Notes under the pieces: model-generated
What the model saw: the letters and a program-made list of their open reading frames with translations, nothing else
What the model was told of the DNA's origin: nothing
Database searches by the model: none
Source: Anastrepha obliqua
Taxonomy: Eukaryota; Arthropoda; Insecta; Diptera; Tephritidae
Direction of reading: 5' to 3'
NCBI RefSeq assembly: GCF_027943255.1
Contig: NC_072893.1
Span: 1,984,001-2,048,000 of the forward strand
Length of the DNA: 64,000 nucleotides
Translations under genes and position numbers: made by a program
In this document: in pieces, positions 23,481 through 35,270 of the stretch
How the letters are laid out: each line of letters starts with the position of its first letter
Position numbering within the stretch: position 1 is the stretch's first letter

Positions 23481-25510
23481 AAAATTACATTTTCTATCGA
23501 TTTATGGATATAAACTTTAAAAAGAATCCTTGAGCAGGACAAAAAAGGGCAGACCCGCGTGCCTAACCGAAAGTTTTAGAAAAGGTATCCAACGGATTGT
23601 TAATATTCTGGCCAGAACTCTTCGAAATTCGGAGTTCTATTTTGATTTTATTTTTCATCCGAGACAGTAAATTTAAGGATTTGTTAGCAAAACGAGTTTC
23701 AGATAAGTAGGTTGCTAGCCCGCCTATTCCAGCTTAGTGATATTATGGCCTATCTGTACCTTCAAACATTTGGGGACTTGACATACACCATTCCGCCACC
23801 TGACGCCCTATGATTCAACAGGGGTTAAAGGAAAAAAATAAACAGTAAATAATTCGTTAGTGGGGAAGATGTAAGGGTATCTAATCATATACCAAAAATC
23901 CTAAGCAATTTGGTTTCTACATTCGGGCACTTTTGAAGTATATGCGATTATTTCTCAAGGTCCCAGAGGCATATAAAATGGCTAGATTTATCCACGTGGT
24001 GATCAGGAGTAATTTTGGTGTGTTCTAGTCGAAGCGCTCCGTACTTTATTATAATCAGCACCTTAGTCACGTCTGCTACTGGGATGTCAAGATCCGTGAG
24101 CATGCGTGTATATGCATGCGTGACTTATGTGTTATTTGTGGGACGGTAGTGGGCCTTCATATGCATACTTCAACTGTGTGCGTGTATAGGTGCATCACAT
24201 CCGAGTAGTTGCAGATGTGTAAAATGTTTAACAACTACAACCCACTTCCTGTCACGATGTTGCTGTTTGTTGTTGTTATTGTTTACTGCAGCGCCAATCT
24301 TGCCTTTGGGAACACTTAAACACACCAAGCTTTCCGAAGCGTAGAGTTGAAAACGCACTCGAGCATGCAAGCTGAACAAACTTCACTCCAGGGCCATGGC
24401 TGTAGCACGGACGGGAACGAGAAGGAGCCTGGAGCCGCGAGCACTATGTGCTATGTGGAATAGGAATTTGTAAGCTCCATATTTGTTGTGTGCTGGCGTA
24501 GCAGGATGCATTCACAACAACAATTTTGGCTTATTGACATAGTATTGCGGAGTTGAGATTTCGACTTGGGTACTGAAACCGGCTGGCATCTGCCACAGCT
24601 GAAATAAAATTGTAAACTTTGAATCTGACTTTAATCGAAAAGTCGACATTATCGATAGAACTTAGTAAAATAGCAGGCGGTTGTATTTATTAATTCAATT
24701 ACATCAACTTAATGTCTGCAATCGGAAGACTAAACTTGCACTTTGGTGCCGTAGACAAACTCTCCGCCATTCCAAAGATAATTACATGCGTTCCCGGTCG
24801 TCATTTGAAATTCATCCAAATTAGCGTAGAATAAATTTCTAATGCTTACACGTTCCACGCCGAATAGCCACATCAATTCCAATTACTTTCGATTAGCGTA
24901 CAATCTCCATAAAATTTTACTTTCTTTCCTGGACAAGTTAATAATGTCGCACACAGCCGCACATACGCCAGCGGTGTCCTCCGCCACCACCAGAGGTAAG
25001 AAGCGAAAAGCACAAAGGCACACAATATTCTTGTGGTCGACAGAGAACGCAACACTTTCTCATACATATGCACGCATGTATGCATGTGTGTGAGTGCATA
25101 TGTACAAGGAGGCGACGAAGAATTCACAATCCGTTGTCAGACTCAAATGAGCCAAATTGCCTTAATTAGAAAATATAGCGCAATAAAAAGATTTTTATTA
25201 CTACCACCGATCTTGGAGTTGCACACTGCATAGGACATTGACTTCGAGTGGGGGAGAAGTGGAGTGGCATTAACCCATTCACACCCATTTTCAAACTGCT
25301 TGAGAATTGAAATTTGAAAAAGACGAAGATGAAGATGAAAAAATAGTAGGTTAGGTTCCGAACGCGCAATAGATGCAAAGTCGGCAGTTCCTAATCTTAA
25401 ACACATCTTGTCCAATTTAATAATATAGTTATTTACAAAGTTTTGAAAGATCAAAAGCGATAGCAAAGGGTGTTTGTTAGAGTTTGAGAACTTAAAATGA
25501 TAATTCGAAA
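23481..25510. other. Mostly non-coding; possible faint retrotransposon tail
   Basis: The minus strand at about 23,790-24,090 can be read as a weak tail (YGALRLEHTK, FICLWDLEK, CPNVETKLLRIFGI), but too little is preserved to call. TGCATG-type repeats occur near 24,100. Nothing else is recognised apart from the candidate exon at 24,944. Confidence 0.35.
24944..24995 (+). other. Candidate first coding exon (unverified)
   Basis: An ATG with A at -3 opens 17 codons (starts MSHTAAHTPAVSS) in a GC-rich patch and ends at AG|GTAAGA (donor at 24,996). The frame is also open if not spliced. No family is recognised. Chance occurrence is quite possible. Confidence 0.2.
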
Positions 25511-25518
25511 CATATATA

Positions 25519-25975
25519 TTTGTTTATTGTGTTCTGGTAGATAATTCCATTGCAGTTATTTTTTGTTACATAATTTTCGATATATGTCAGCCACGGCTTC
25601 GCGTTGTACGGTTTATTTGGTCAGTCCAATGATTACTTTGATTGCTTTTTCCAATAAATCTGGCCGTATAGCGGCAGTGGTGGCTTTAATATTGCAACAA
25701 ATCGATTATTAAGCGCGCTGTATGGCAGCCTTCCCCGTCTTGTTGGAATCAAACAAAGATTACGTCAGCATGGCTCGATAGCGTTCGCCACTCACCATAA
25801 TGGCAGCTCTTTCCTCCAGAACTCTATGAACTTCGCGAATATATATATATTTTTTTTTTGTTCAAACTAAATTTTCACAATTTGGGTTGATCTGGCGTTA
25901 AACGATTCACGATGACTTGTCGAAGCTTAATGAATAGAAATGTCAACACAGTTTGTCATTCTCAGCTGACAATCC
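25519..25975 (-). mobile_element. Mariner-like deletion derivative (family M, copy 1)
   Basis: On the minus strand the N-terminal start of a mariner-like transposase (VNRLTPDQ at about 25,900, downstream of TGTTGACATTTCTATTC) is followed within about 200 bp by the C-terminal end region (CCAGATTTATTGGAAAAAGC). The catalytic middle is lost. Two other loci, 42,190-42,625 and 54,981-55,550, align to the same head and tail. It is non-coding now. Terminal repeats were not resolved. Confidence 0.7.
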
Positions 25976-26228
25976 CCAGCTAAAAAAAACCCCAATACAT
26001 GTTTTCAAAAAGCGACAACGCAAATTTGGCACGTTGCCAAATTTTTGATAACATAAAAGTTTCCTACCGGGCGCAAATGCCCTTATAAAGAGATATTTAG
26101 GAAAACTGTCGATATGAAGATATGATATAATGTCCAAAATCAACATATTTAATGATCGCCAATGGCAGAAGTGGTGTCAATCAAGCGTGCTTGACGCGTT
26201 ACTTCTTTTTTCAGATATGATACTTATA

Positions 26229-27532
26229 ACGGGTGATCAATTAAGAGGAGTTTTTTTCATTTGCGTTTTTTTTACAGATCGCGCGCGAGTTGTGGCAAAC
26301 TGTCATCGTGGATTTGTTGAACAGCGTTTGGCATTTCATCATGGAAAGACTCACACCGCAACAACGTCTACAAATTGTTCAACTGTATTATGAAAATCAG
26401 CGTTCTGTGACAAATGTTTTTCGTGCGCTTAGACCGCATTATGGTCAACATAATCGGCCTGCCTTAAACACTATTCGACATACCATCAACAAATTTGAAT
26501 CCGAATATTCATTGGTGGATAATTCTCGACCGAATAGACCACGTCCAGCAAGAAGCATGGAGAATATAGCGGCAGTAGCAGAGAGTGTACGTGAAAACCG
26601 CGATGAATCGATTCGGCACCGTTCTCAGCAACTTGGACTGTCGTATGGAACAACTTGGTCAATTTTACGGAAGGATCTTCATTTAAAAGCATACAAAATA
26701 CAGCTCGTACAAGAACTAAAGCCAAATGACCTTCCTGCACGTCACCGTTTTGCTGATTGGGCTCTTGAAAAGATTGAAGAAGATCCGCTGTTTTCGAGCA
26801 AAATTTTGTTCAGCGATGAGGCGCATTTCTGGCTCAATGGTTACGTCAATAAGCAAAATTGCCGTATTTGGGATGAAGAGCAACCAGAACAGGTTCAAGA
26901 GCTACCTTTACACCCAGAGAAAACAACGGTCTGGTGTGGTTTATGAGCTGGTGGAATCATCGGTCCATATTTTTTCAAAAATGATGATGGCCGCAACGTA
27001 ACTGTGAATGATGCTCGCAACCGTACCACGATATCGGACTTTTTGCTACCTGAAATTGAATCTAATGATCTCTACGACATTTGGTTTCAACAAGACGGAG
27101 CCACTTGCCATACAGCTCGTGAAACAATGACTTTATTGAGAAGTCATTTCGGAGAGCCGCTGATTTCACGTTTAGGACCTGCGAGTTGGCCACCAAGATC
27201 TTGTGATATCACACCTTTGGACTTTTTTCTTTGGGGATTCGTGAAGTCCAAGGTCTATGCTGATAAACCAGCTACGATTGAAGCTCTGGAAGCCAACATT
27301 ACGCGTGTTATTCACGGCATACCAGTCGAAATGCTCGAACGAGTGATTGAAAATTGGACCTTCAGAATGGACCACCTTAAGCGTAGTTGCGGCCAACATT
27401 TGAATGAAGTCATATTCAAAAAGTAAATGTCAAAGAATGCCCTTTCAAATGATAAATAAAGGTTTTGAACATAATTTACATTTTTGTTTTTTTTTAACTA
27501 TTGAAAAAAGCACCTCATGATTGATCACCCGT
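26229..27532 (+). mobile_element. Nearly intact mariner-like element with TIRs and TA duplication
   Basis: The 31-bp terminal inverted repeats (26,229-26,259 and 27,502-27,532, outer sequence ACGGGTGATCAAT) differ at four positions. TA lies directly outside both ends (26,227-26,228 and 27,533-27,534), the superfamily's target duplication. The 1,304-bp element carries one transposase frame, spoiled by a single stop. Its ends resemble the 3' ends of the relics at 1-220 and 21.9-22.28 kb. This is the youngest-looking DNA transposon in the window. Confidence 0.95.
26341..27426 (+). pseudogene. Mariner-like transposase with a single nonsense codon
   Basis: From the ATG at 26,341 the frame runs 361 codons to TAA at 27,424. 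The N-terminal 110 residues form the helix-turn-helix DNA-binding part (MERLTPQQRLQIVQLYY, ALRPHYGQHNRP). The DDE_3 catalytic domain has D159 (FSDEAHF), D252 (FQQDGATCHTA) and D289 (WPPRSCDITPLDFFLWG), with 36 residues between the second and third Asp by my count, unlike the 34 of classic mariner. Codon 202 (26,944-26,946) is TGA between WCGL and AGGIIGPYFF, where relatives have Trp (TGG), so one base change destroyed it. I chose the ATG at 26,341 because MERLTP-like starts recur in related relics here. Confidence 0.93.
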
Positions 27533-27855
27533 TACTTATTTCTCTTTTTTATCAGAATTTTTACTAAATTCTCGAAAATATAAAATCACGCACCACTTCC
27601 AGTCGACTTATAATTCATTTTGCCGTAATTGCAAAGTAATTCGCATTCAACTGTCGCTTTCGATTCACTACTTATCTGCTCGCTAGAGAACTCCGCTGCC
27701 GCCAAGCGAACAATTCGTATGTCAAAGCACCAACAGTTTAGCGCTGATCAAACAACTATGTTTACACTCGCTTAGCTCCTAAGCGATATGCTTAGGCCAG
27801 TGCTTCCAAGTATAAGTGGGGATATATTTTTTATTATACTTTGCTCCTCCTATTC

Positions 27856-27999
27856 AAAGCTCCTCATAAAAAACAATTGACCGTTCGGAATCGGCTTCAA
27901 ACTGTAGGACCCTTCATTTTTGGAGCAACATCAAGACTCACGCCACAAACAAGAGGAGGAGCTCGGCCAAACACCTAACAGAAGTGGACGCGCCAATAA
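27856..27999 (+). mobile_element. SINE fragment (5'-truncated)
   Basis: Matches the 3' half of the SINE at 55,042-55,362: AAAGCTCCTCATAAAAAA, CCGTTCGGAATCGGCTT, CTGTAGG, then GAGGAGGAGCTCGGCCAA and CGCGCCAAT. The tRNA-like head is missing. No clear target duplication seen. Confidence 0.85.
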
Positions 28000-28689
28000 T
28001 TTGTTTTATTTATTTTTAATTCACTTTTATTGATGGTTGGTGGATCGAAAGAAACTTATCTCATATATCGCCTATACTCGAGTCCATTTTACGAATTAGT
28101 TACTCAAAACAAACTGATATAAAACAGAAGCAATCAATTTTGCTTGAAAGATTGTTTCCCCGCTGCTTACTCAACTACTTTTTTTTGTGTATTTTATTGA
28201 AGTCACGTAAATGCAAAATGAAATTAATTTAAATTCTGTTCGAATAATCAATCACTAATTCCATTCTTTTCATACAAATTAAATTTCAAAAAAAGTAAAA
28301 GCCACATATGGGTTAATGAGCCTGCCAGGAACTTATTGACAGCACAAATGATGATACACGCGCGAAGAGAATTTGAGATACCAGTTACTTATCGATAGAA
28401 GATACTTTTCGTTTACATTTTTAGAAAAGTGTAGACACACAGCTAGGTCGTATTAACTATTATGGAACCAATCCATTTCTAAATTTTGAATTTTTTTATT
28501 TGTTGAAATGCTATAAGCATAATTATCATCCATAAAATTACACTAAGTTTAAAACTTATAACTAATTTTCACTTAACTAAATTCAAGTTGTATACTATTC
28601 ACAATTAAGTCTTGAGGTTTTTTCTCTTTCACCTTCTTGATCAGTTATTGTAATTTATCAGCTTCGGCATTAATATGTGTTTTTATCCT
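28000..28689. other. No recognisable gene
   Basis: AT-rich non-coding sequence. Confidence 0.5.
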
Positions 28690-29105
28690 TACAGCATGTT
28701 TCATGGCAACGATTCCCGTCATTGCTTGGCTCCCCACAATTGAAGACCATGAGTCCACACCGGTTTTAGCACTTGGATGTAAATGAGGAGTCCGTTTTGA
28801 GTTGACAGCTCAGAATTTCTGCCAATTAGCCATGGAAACTTTTACACTTGGGCTTTGCAGCCAAAGTCATGCATAGATACTTGGCACTATCGCTAACAGA
28901 ATTTATATCAAATTTTCTGTTTAGTGAATTCCTCGTGAACTTACCATATTTGGTTTCATTCCCTTGTATATTCCCATTAGCAGTCCATGTAACAGCTCCG
29001 TCATTTCTGCAATTTCATGATGGATTCACTTTCGGTTAATCCAACAGCTAAGATGCAAGTATCGCCAGCAAATGGAGCTAATTTGCACAAGTACAGGACC
29101 AACCT
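28690..29105 (-). pseudogene. Jockey-clade reverse transcriptase relic
   Basis: The minus strand reads FAGDTCILAVGLTESESIM, the jockey motif C region with the first catalytic Asp of the F/YADD box changed to Gly. It continues with WTANGNIQ, SDSAKYLCMTLAAKPK, WLIGRNSELSTQNGLLIY and LKPVWTHGLQLWG across frameshifts. This order matches Drosophila jockey-like polymerase segments. The upstream endonuclease and downstream tail are absent. Confidence 0.82.
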
Positions 29106-30454
29106 TTATCAAATACTACCTTCCAGCGCTTCCAATCTTCTATTGTATGGGTTATTCCATGTATTTCATCGATTGTAAAATGCATGAAAAAGTTCCTCAC
29201 GCAAGAAGCCGAAACCCCCTTTAGAATCGATATATTTTCTCATTATAATCAAAGCACTGGAAACCCTGAAACTTATTTCCAGTTGTCTTATGAAGGAAAT
29301 GCGCTTGAAGGTTTGTTGTCCCCTGCCGAAAGGTAACCATTCTAATAACGATCTTTCCCTACATTTTCTGTATTTTCTTTCCGAAAATTGTGACCCTCGA
29401 AGTGACACCTAAAAGCAACTCAGCAGCCGCGTGAAAAGTGGATTTTTCACTAACAGAAACAACCGTCTTAGCTTTTATTGGTTTATAGCTATACGATTCT
29501 GATGCTACAAGGAAAGAAACAAAATTAGGAATTTTTAACTCCATTTAATTTGTTTACAACTTTATTCAAATACTCTATAGCTCATTACTTGTTTACATTT
29601 CGAAGTTTGTCGTACGGTTCAAATTCATCGATAATTTTACTCAGATGCGAGTATAAGAAAAGCACAACTATCGATACATACATATATTTATTTGTACCTT
29701 ATCACTTTGAACTTATGTATGTCTAGCGCATTAGTCGCTCGTAGTCCTTTTGCGACCACCCGCTGCTGCGCCTCGGTAACTTTCTGTTATTGATTTCCTG
29801 TTTTCATTATGGACAATTTCATTTACATCTGCATGTAAGATGTATATCTCGCACCTCAGATTTCTTAATGAATGCCCCTGCCCACTTTTAATCGATTTGC
29901 AAAAGCAACCAGGTTATTAATTCGCCCAATTGAATTCATTCCGAATTTTCTTCTTCATCACGTTTAAGCTCTTTACGGCGCAGACTGCTTTTATTTTTGT
30001 GTGATGCCTGTAATAAATTTTGGGATCTGGGCTAAAAAATGGGTGCATCAATATATCTTGGCCTATACGACTCAGCTAGTCCGAAATGTTAGCAAATGAT
30101 TGTTTGGATCACTGAAAGACTTTATTGTCTTTCTAGGAGTCTAGGAGTCAAATGTATAATAATTACTTTGAGTCACATGCCCCGGATGAATTTCCCTCAA
30201 TACTTTCTGCTACCCTGGCTGCAGCCTTTGAGTTGTATCTACATAGAAATGTGATCACATCTGGTTCCTCGATCATGATGGTGATTAAGACACTTAACTT
30301 GGAGGCCGTCGTAGTCAAAAGGGTTTGTGTTGACTACCATTTAGTTGATATGGGATTTAATACCCACTGTGGGCATATCCCCTCGGAAAGAAAGGATTTA
30401 AAATCGATATGGTTTGGAGTCATCATAAAACTTTAGGTCATTACAGAAATTTGT
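29106..30454. other. No recognisable gene
   Basis: Open frames at 29,166-29,544 (minus) and 30,152-30,436 (plus) show no family motif that I know. Undetermined. Confidence 0.4.
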
Positions 30455-31050
30455 TTGTAAGTAGGTAGGTAGGTGAAATAGCTGAAGTCTGACACTCCCC
30501 AAGTAGCACTGAAGCGCCGTTTTGATACCATTTTTATACCTCCAAGGGGTAGATATCTACAGCCAACCAGAGGTCTGGAAGGAGTATACATATAAAATAG
30601 AGATGCTAAAGGGGATTTGGATTGGATCACTACCCCCACACTGTCGAAGAAAAGAGCACCAAAGGGCTTTCCAAATAGCGCATGAAGAAATGGAGCTCAT
30701 CTTTTCTGGGCTCTGGGCTCAGAGGGACGCCGATGAGCGAGTGGGAGGTCCCTGAGGCCAATTCAGCCCTCTTCCTGGCAAGCTCATCAGCAATTTCATT
30801 TCACTCTATGTTCCTATGTCCTGAAACCCAGCTCTGAGTAATGTTACCTGCGCACCAAAGAGATTTCCCACGTTCCCTAAGAATGCCTACGGTATCGCAA
30901 AGACTTCTGCTTAAAAAACACTAGCAGTATTCGGCAATTTTAAGGAGAATGATAATTTGGCTGATTTAGAGAAAACCGCTGCTCCGACTCCGCATTCCAT
31001 CTTGGAACCGTCATTGAAGAACGAGGTACCAACATCGGTACAGATTTTCT
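30455..31050 (-). mobile_element. LOA-like non-LTR 3' end (family B, copy 2)
   Basis: From the right, the minus strand reads NDGSKMECGVGAAVFSKSA (start of RNase H), later SWVSGHRNIE and NEIADELARKRAEL, then a short C-terminal remnant. The 3' untranslated region shares AGTAGCAC and GCCGTTTTGATACCAT (as seen on the plus strand) with the copies at 2.9 and 46.4 kb. The tail is (CCTA)n, GTAGGTAGGTAGG on the plus strand at about 30,461-30,475. The zinc-knuckle segment is largely deleted and stops are present. Confidence 0.8.
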
Positions 31051-32339
31051 CCTCATTCTAATCCTGCCTACTTGGAAACGCAAAACTGCAAGACGACATT
31101 AAAGGCAACACTGGAGCAAATTCTACATTATCCGGTGATGCCACTACACGCAATCTTTTGCACCCTTCCTGGTTTATTGATGTTGTAACCAGTAAACCAG
31201 GCATCATTTGTGTGTAGGACAACAAAGGACAACAACAAGTTGAACACCACAATATCTAATAGATGCACTCCTATTTAAAAGATTAATCTCGAGACACATT
31301 TGCATTAAACGCCTTTTGCTTACGGAAAAGCACTCCACCGTACTTCTAAGAAGTATTTACATATGTATGTGCGTACAGTAATTTGATATCCCCTATTTCT
31401 CGGTTTCCACTATTTCCACTTCTTCTCCCAAGTATTCTTTCACATTTCAACACAAATTTTTTATCTGGCTCATTTTCGAAAACCAGTCTCCGTCAGCTCG
31501 ATTTTTTCTATAAAAAGGGTTTTGACAATTTGCCACCTGTGGTGTTGAATCTACTAAAAGTGAAATGCTGACAGGGGTGGTTATTTTCCTTCTTCTGCAA
31601 TGGGTCAGTTCATATCCGTATTGTCATTTGTTATTATTGTCGCTTTTATTACTTTTCTTTTTCCAATGTTCCCTTGTTTATGTGCTTCCTTTCACTTCTC
31701 CATTTGGTTTTTATTTCCACAAAGTATTTTGTTTATCTGTTGATCTACTGTAGCTTAATTTCTACACGAATAGGGTGACAAGCACCACCCCAGCAATCGG
31801 TAAACGAAGTGAGAAGCAGGCGTGAAAGGAGTTGGCTGGCACGTACGACACATGTAGCCATTATACTGTAGCTCTTTTTACATACTGTACTTTCAGATAA
31901 CTACAGGAACTTCACAAACATTCCTCTAAAGGAAGTGAATCCAACCAAATGGATTGTATTGTCTTTAGAGCCACTGAGGAGCATACCAATGCACACACGC
32001 GTATACAAATGGTAGGGTACAAAACTACCCTCTGTTTAAAAAGCATCCAGGATTTCTTATTAGAACCAATTGCGTGTAATCTATCAATTTCTTCTACAAT
32101 ACTATTATATATCTGTCAGTTAAGTTTGATCTTTGACACATCGTTCTTTGGTCTTCGAAGTTAGTTGAGGAAAGTTGAAATTTTGAGTTTCGTGTAAAAA
32201 GTAATTTCCGAAAGTGTTGGAAATGTTAACTTTGCTATAATCAATGGAAATCAACAGTCTTGAAATCATTGTATGATATTTGTGCTTCGCTCGAATCGGC
32301 CCTGTAATGTGGCATGAGTCTATGGATATGAACGCGACG
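31051..32339. other. No recognisable gene
   Basis: Pyrimidine-rich and AT-rich non-coding sequence. Bases 31,051-31,250 may be more of the adjacent retrotransposon, but I cannot read it. Confidence 0.4.
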
Positions 32340-33045
32340 ACGTAAAAGCATGACCGGGCAGTCCCCATGACTTTCTTTTCTTTGGATTGCTGTAATGAAT
32401 CCATTATTCATCACCCGTCACGATGCGATGAAGAAAACCCCTCCCCTTTTTGCCGCTGGAGCAGATGTTCACAGGCGAAAAAACGACGTTCAACATCCCT
32501 TGGTTTTAACTCAAGAGGAATCCAAGTCCCCTGTTTCTCAATCATTTTCAAAGCATTCACACTCACTTGGAAATGGATTGGCGGGTGAATCCCAATACTG
32601 AAGCAAGCTCTTTTTGCGTTTGACACGGATCCTCATTGAACAATGCGTCCAATTCAGCGTCTTCGAAGGTTTTTGGCCTTCCTTCACCCGGACGGTCATC
32701 AACATTAAAATCACCATCTTTGAAGCGACGGAACCAATCTCGCCCCGTTGTTTCACTTAAAGCAGCATCTCCATAAACTTTTTGTAGCTCTCAATGCGCT
32801 TCAGACGCCGTTTTTTTCGAATGAAAGAGGGAAATCAACACTTCCCGCAAATGACGATTATTCGGCACAAAATCAGACATTTTCACAAAACCAAAAGTAT
32901 ATGATACTGAAACAAAATCACTAATGTCGAAGCAGTTTGTTTACCATATCTCTAAGCTTGGTTTATGACGTTTAGGTTATGTTAGAATCACCTAGCACTG
33001 CTGGCGGCATCTATTGACAAACAGCGGGAACTTAGTTGTCTAATA
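32340..33045 (-). pseudogene. Mauritiana-type mariner relic (5' half)
   Basis: The minus-strand ATG at 32,880 starts MSDFVPNNRHLREVLISLF, close in style to the Mos1/mauritiana group. It continues with a stop inside the helix-turn-helix, then YGDAALSETTGRDWFRRFKD, GRPKTFEDAELDALFNED and CQTQKELASVLGFTRQSISK. Later frames give FLHRIVTGDE, a stop, and NPKKRKSWGLPGHAF. The protein is lost after this point (32,340), so the second and third catalytic residues are missing. The outer region GCTGGCGGCATCTATTGACA matches, inverted, the start of the chimera at 21.4 kb, so both derive from one family. Confidence 0.88.
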
Positions 33046-33429
33046 AAACAAAAAATTAACTGATTAAAAAAAAATTGTTCAGTTATATTTTTTTTTAAAC
33101 ATTAAAAATAATATATAAATAATATACTCATTGAATAAATCTGAAAATTATTATTATTTTCTAAAAGTTGTTCAGCTTGCTTCTTAATACTATACCTGAA
33201 CCTACAAAAAGTTATCAGAAAAATTGGCAACAATTACTTTAAAGGAAATGAACATTTTGATGATTTGCTTGAATTTAAATAGACAGATAGAAGTTCATTT
33301 TTATTAAATATACAACTTATAGAAATAAGAAACTACAGCAAATATATTACATTTAAAATGAACGTGCAGCATTGCCATATTAAGTCGCTTGCCGGAAAAA
33401 GATCAATATCATTCATCTAATATAAATTG
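33046..33429. other. No recognisable gene
   Basis: AT-rich, with nothing recognised. Confidence 0.5.
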
Positions 33430-33740
33430 CCCACATTGAATGAGCACCAATAACGAGGCTCGTAAGATTTATCCAATTTGGGTCTTCACTGCCGTTCAGA
33501 ATTTGCATAATTTCATATTGGACTAGAAAGTCTATCTCAAAAGCTGCGTGTCGATACAATTTCAATATCGGGCATCTTCCTAGTAAATCCTGGAGTGTTT
33601 CGGTTTCATTTAAGTAACAGATGAGCAGCTTAGCATAATGCTTCCACTCTTAACATTAAAAATCAAGGAAAGTTTGTGCCTATTCAAATCGTCGCTGAAG
33701 TAATTATGGCCTATATTATGATCTAAAAGCTTACATATCC
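33430..33740 (-). pseudogene. Probable non-LTR retrotransposon C-terminal tail
   Basis: The minus strand reads a segment with LNETETLQDLLGRCPILKLY, then FEIDFLVQYEIMQILNGSED. The ETxxxLLxxCP pattern is the C-terminal zinc-knuckle-like tail of many non-LTR polymerases. Upstream, HNYFSDDLNRHKLSLIFNVK is in another frame. The element type is not determined. Confidence 0.5.
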
Positions 33741-33948
33741 CGTCAGTATTGTTCATTGCACGTTGCCAATTTTTTTCTTTGTTGGCTGTTTTATTTGCTA
33801 TTCAACATTATTTCGCATTTATCATTCCTATTTCTTGTGTCATTTGCCATGTCACCCCATCTTAGGTCATAAGTATTTCCTATTTTGTTGAGTTCTCTAA
33901 CCCAGAAGTGTTTCTTTTAAAACCGCTTTTGACAGAATACGAGACCAC

Positions 33949-34440
33949 ATTTGATTGAAAAGTAATGAGCCTTCCCGCGCGGAGCGTCTGCCAAGCGATC
34001 AACCGAATCAGTTGGTGGGGGAAATCGATCGTTGGACCTTCCCCTTCCACTAGAAACCGGTCCCAGTTCGCTGGCAACAGCGCTGCAGTCAACATCGCTC
34101 CGCGCGTGAAAGCTGTTTTAAAAGTGTGTTAGGATTTTGCAGTGTCGAAAATGCAGCGATCGTTGGAGCAACGTTACTCGATCAAATTTTGCGTAAAGCT
34201 AAATAGTTTGTACCTCCAGAAAGCACTGTAAACGCGGCATTTTACAAAGAAGTGCTCCTTCGGCTAAAAAACCGCGTCGCCCGGGTTCGGCCCGACCTCG
34301 TCAACAATTGGACCCTTCATCACGACAATGCGCCGGCGCACACCGCCTTCCTCTGCACCTCTGCATTGGCCAAGATGGGGATTCAAAAAGTTTAATAAAA
34401 CTGCTAAAAAAAATAAAGCTCATTACTTTTCAATCAAACC
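33949..34440 (+). mobile_element. Mariner deletion derivative with TIRs
   Basis: Terminal repeats TTTGATTGAAAAGTAATGAG (from 33,950) and its inverse (34,419-34,438) bound about 490 bp. The right end is followed by TA, while the left outermost bases have diverged. A subterminal 11-bp inverted repeat CGCGCGGAGCG / CGCTCCGCGCG lies at about 33,976 and 34,096. Inside, the ATG at 34,151 gives MQRSLEQRYSIKFCVKLN. A large deletion with frame change then leads straight to FVPPESTVNAAFYKEVLLRL and WTLHHDNAPAHTAF (second catalytic Asp). The C-terminus is missing. It can only have moved with enzyme supplied in trans. Confidence 0.9.
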
Positions 34441-35029
34441 CTATATGTATATATTTCAACTGCAGTGAAAGAGTATAAATATACCATTTTTCATATCCAG
34501 TGTCAACATGAATAGCGTAAGAGAATGCGCAGTGAGGAAATTTGAAAATTTTCTTTATGAAATGCAAATGTAATTTATTTGCATCTTCAAATAATCCATT
34601 CCCCACACCTGAGCAATATAGCTTTGAATGGCTCGCCCAACAGCATGGAATATCTTCAACTTAACGCTTTGATCTATTTTCTTTTTCCCAAAAAAAACTA
34701 AACCATAAGCTATTCATACTTGCTACTACTGCGTTGTTTAATTTTCGAAATGTTTTTAAAGGGCATTTTTGGTGTAAATGACACCCCTAAGTGGGAGTAC
34801 TCATTTACGTTTATTATTTCTTTTCCCATGTACTGCCATTTTCCTCTTTTCCATTACCGCCGATTTTGTAATATTCCGCTCCATATTCCATTTTTTGCAA
34901 TGCCTTCTAAGTATATATCGTCCGAAATAAGCACTATATCCTCCGCATAAAGTAAAAGTCTTATAATGTAATTATGATTTAACAGGCCACCTGCTTACTA
35001 GTGTTACTAGTGCTAGTGTTACTTCAGAT
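34441..35029. other. No recognisable gene
   Basis: AT-rich. The open frame at 34,720-34,950 has no motif. Confidence 0.45.
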
Positions 35030-35270
35030 ACTCGTTACTACTCAGGAACCCAGACATTTTGAAGATCGACTTATATTTCCAAAGTCTTGCCGATCGCTAA
35101 ACTTAGTCCCGATGAAACTCAGTTGTTTTGTGACCGAACGTCAATATTTTGTATTTTTTATCCGCCTTTGGAATAATTTACTCCTAAAAATTAAATTTAT
35201 AAAAGAGATATTGGACTTCCGACATGAATTGCTTCGTTAGTTTGCCGAATATTACTGAATATTTGCAAAT
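35030..35270 (+). pseudogene. Probable non-LTR polymerase C-terminal tail
   Basis: The plus strand gives FVTERQYFVFFIRLWNNLLL followed by KIKFIKEILDFRHELL. This resembles the last segment of jockey/CR1-type polymerases (RLWNSLP-x-x-I...F...L). It is short and isolated. Confidence 0.5.
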
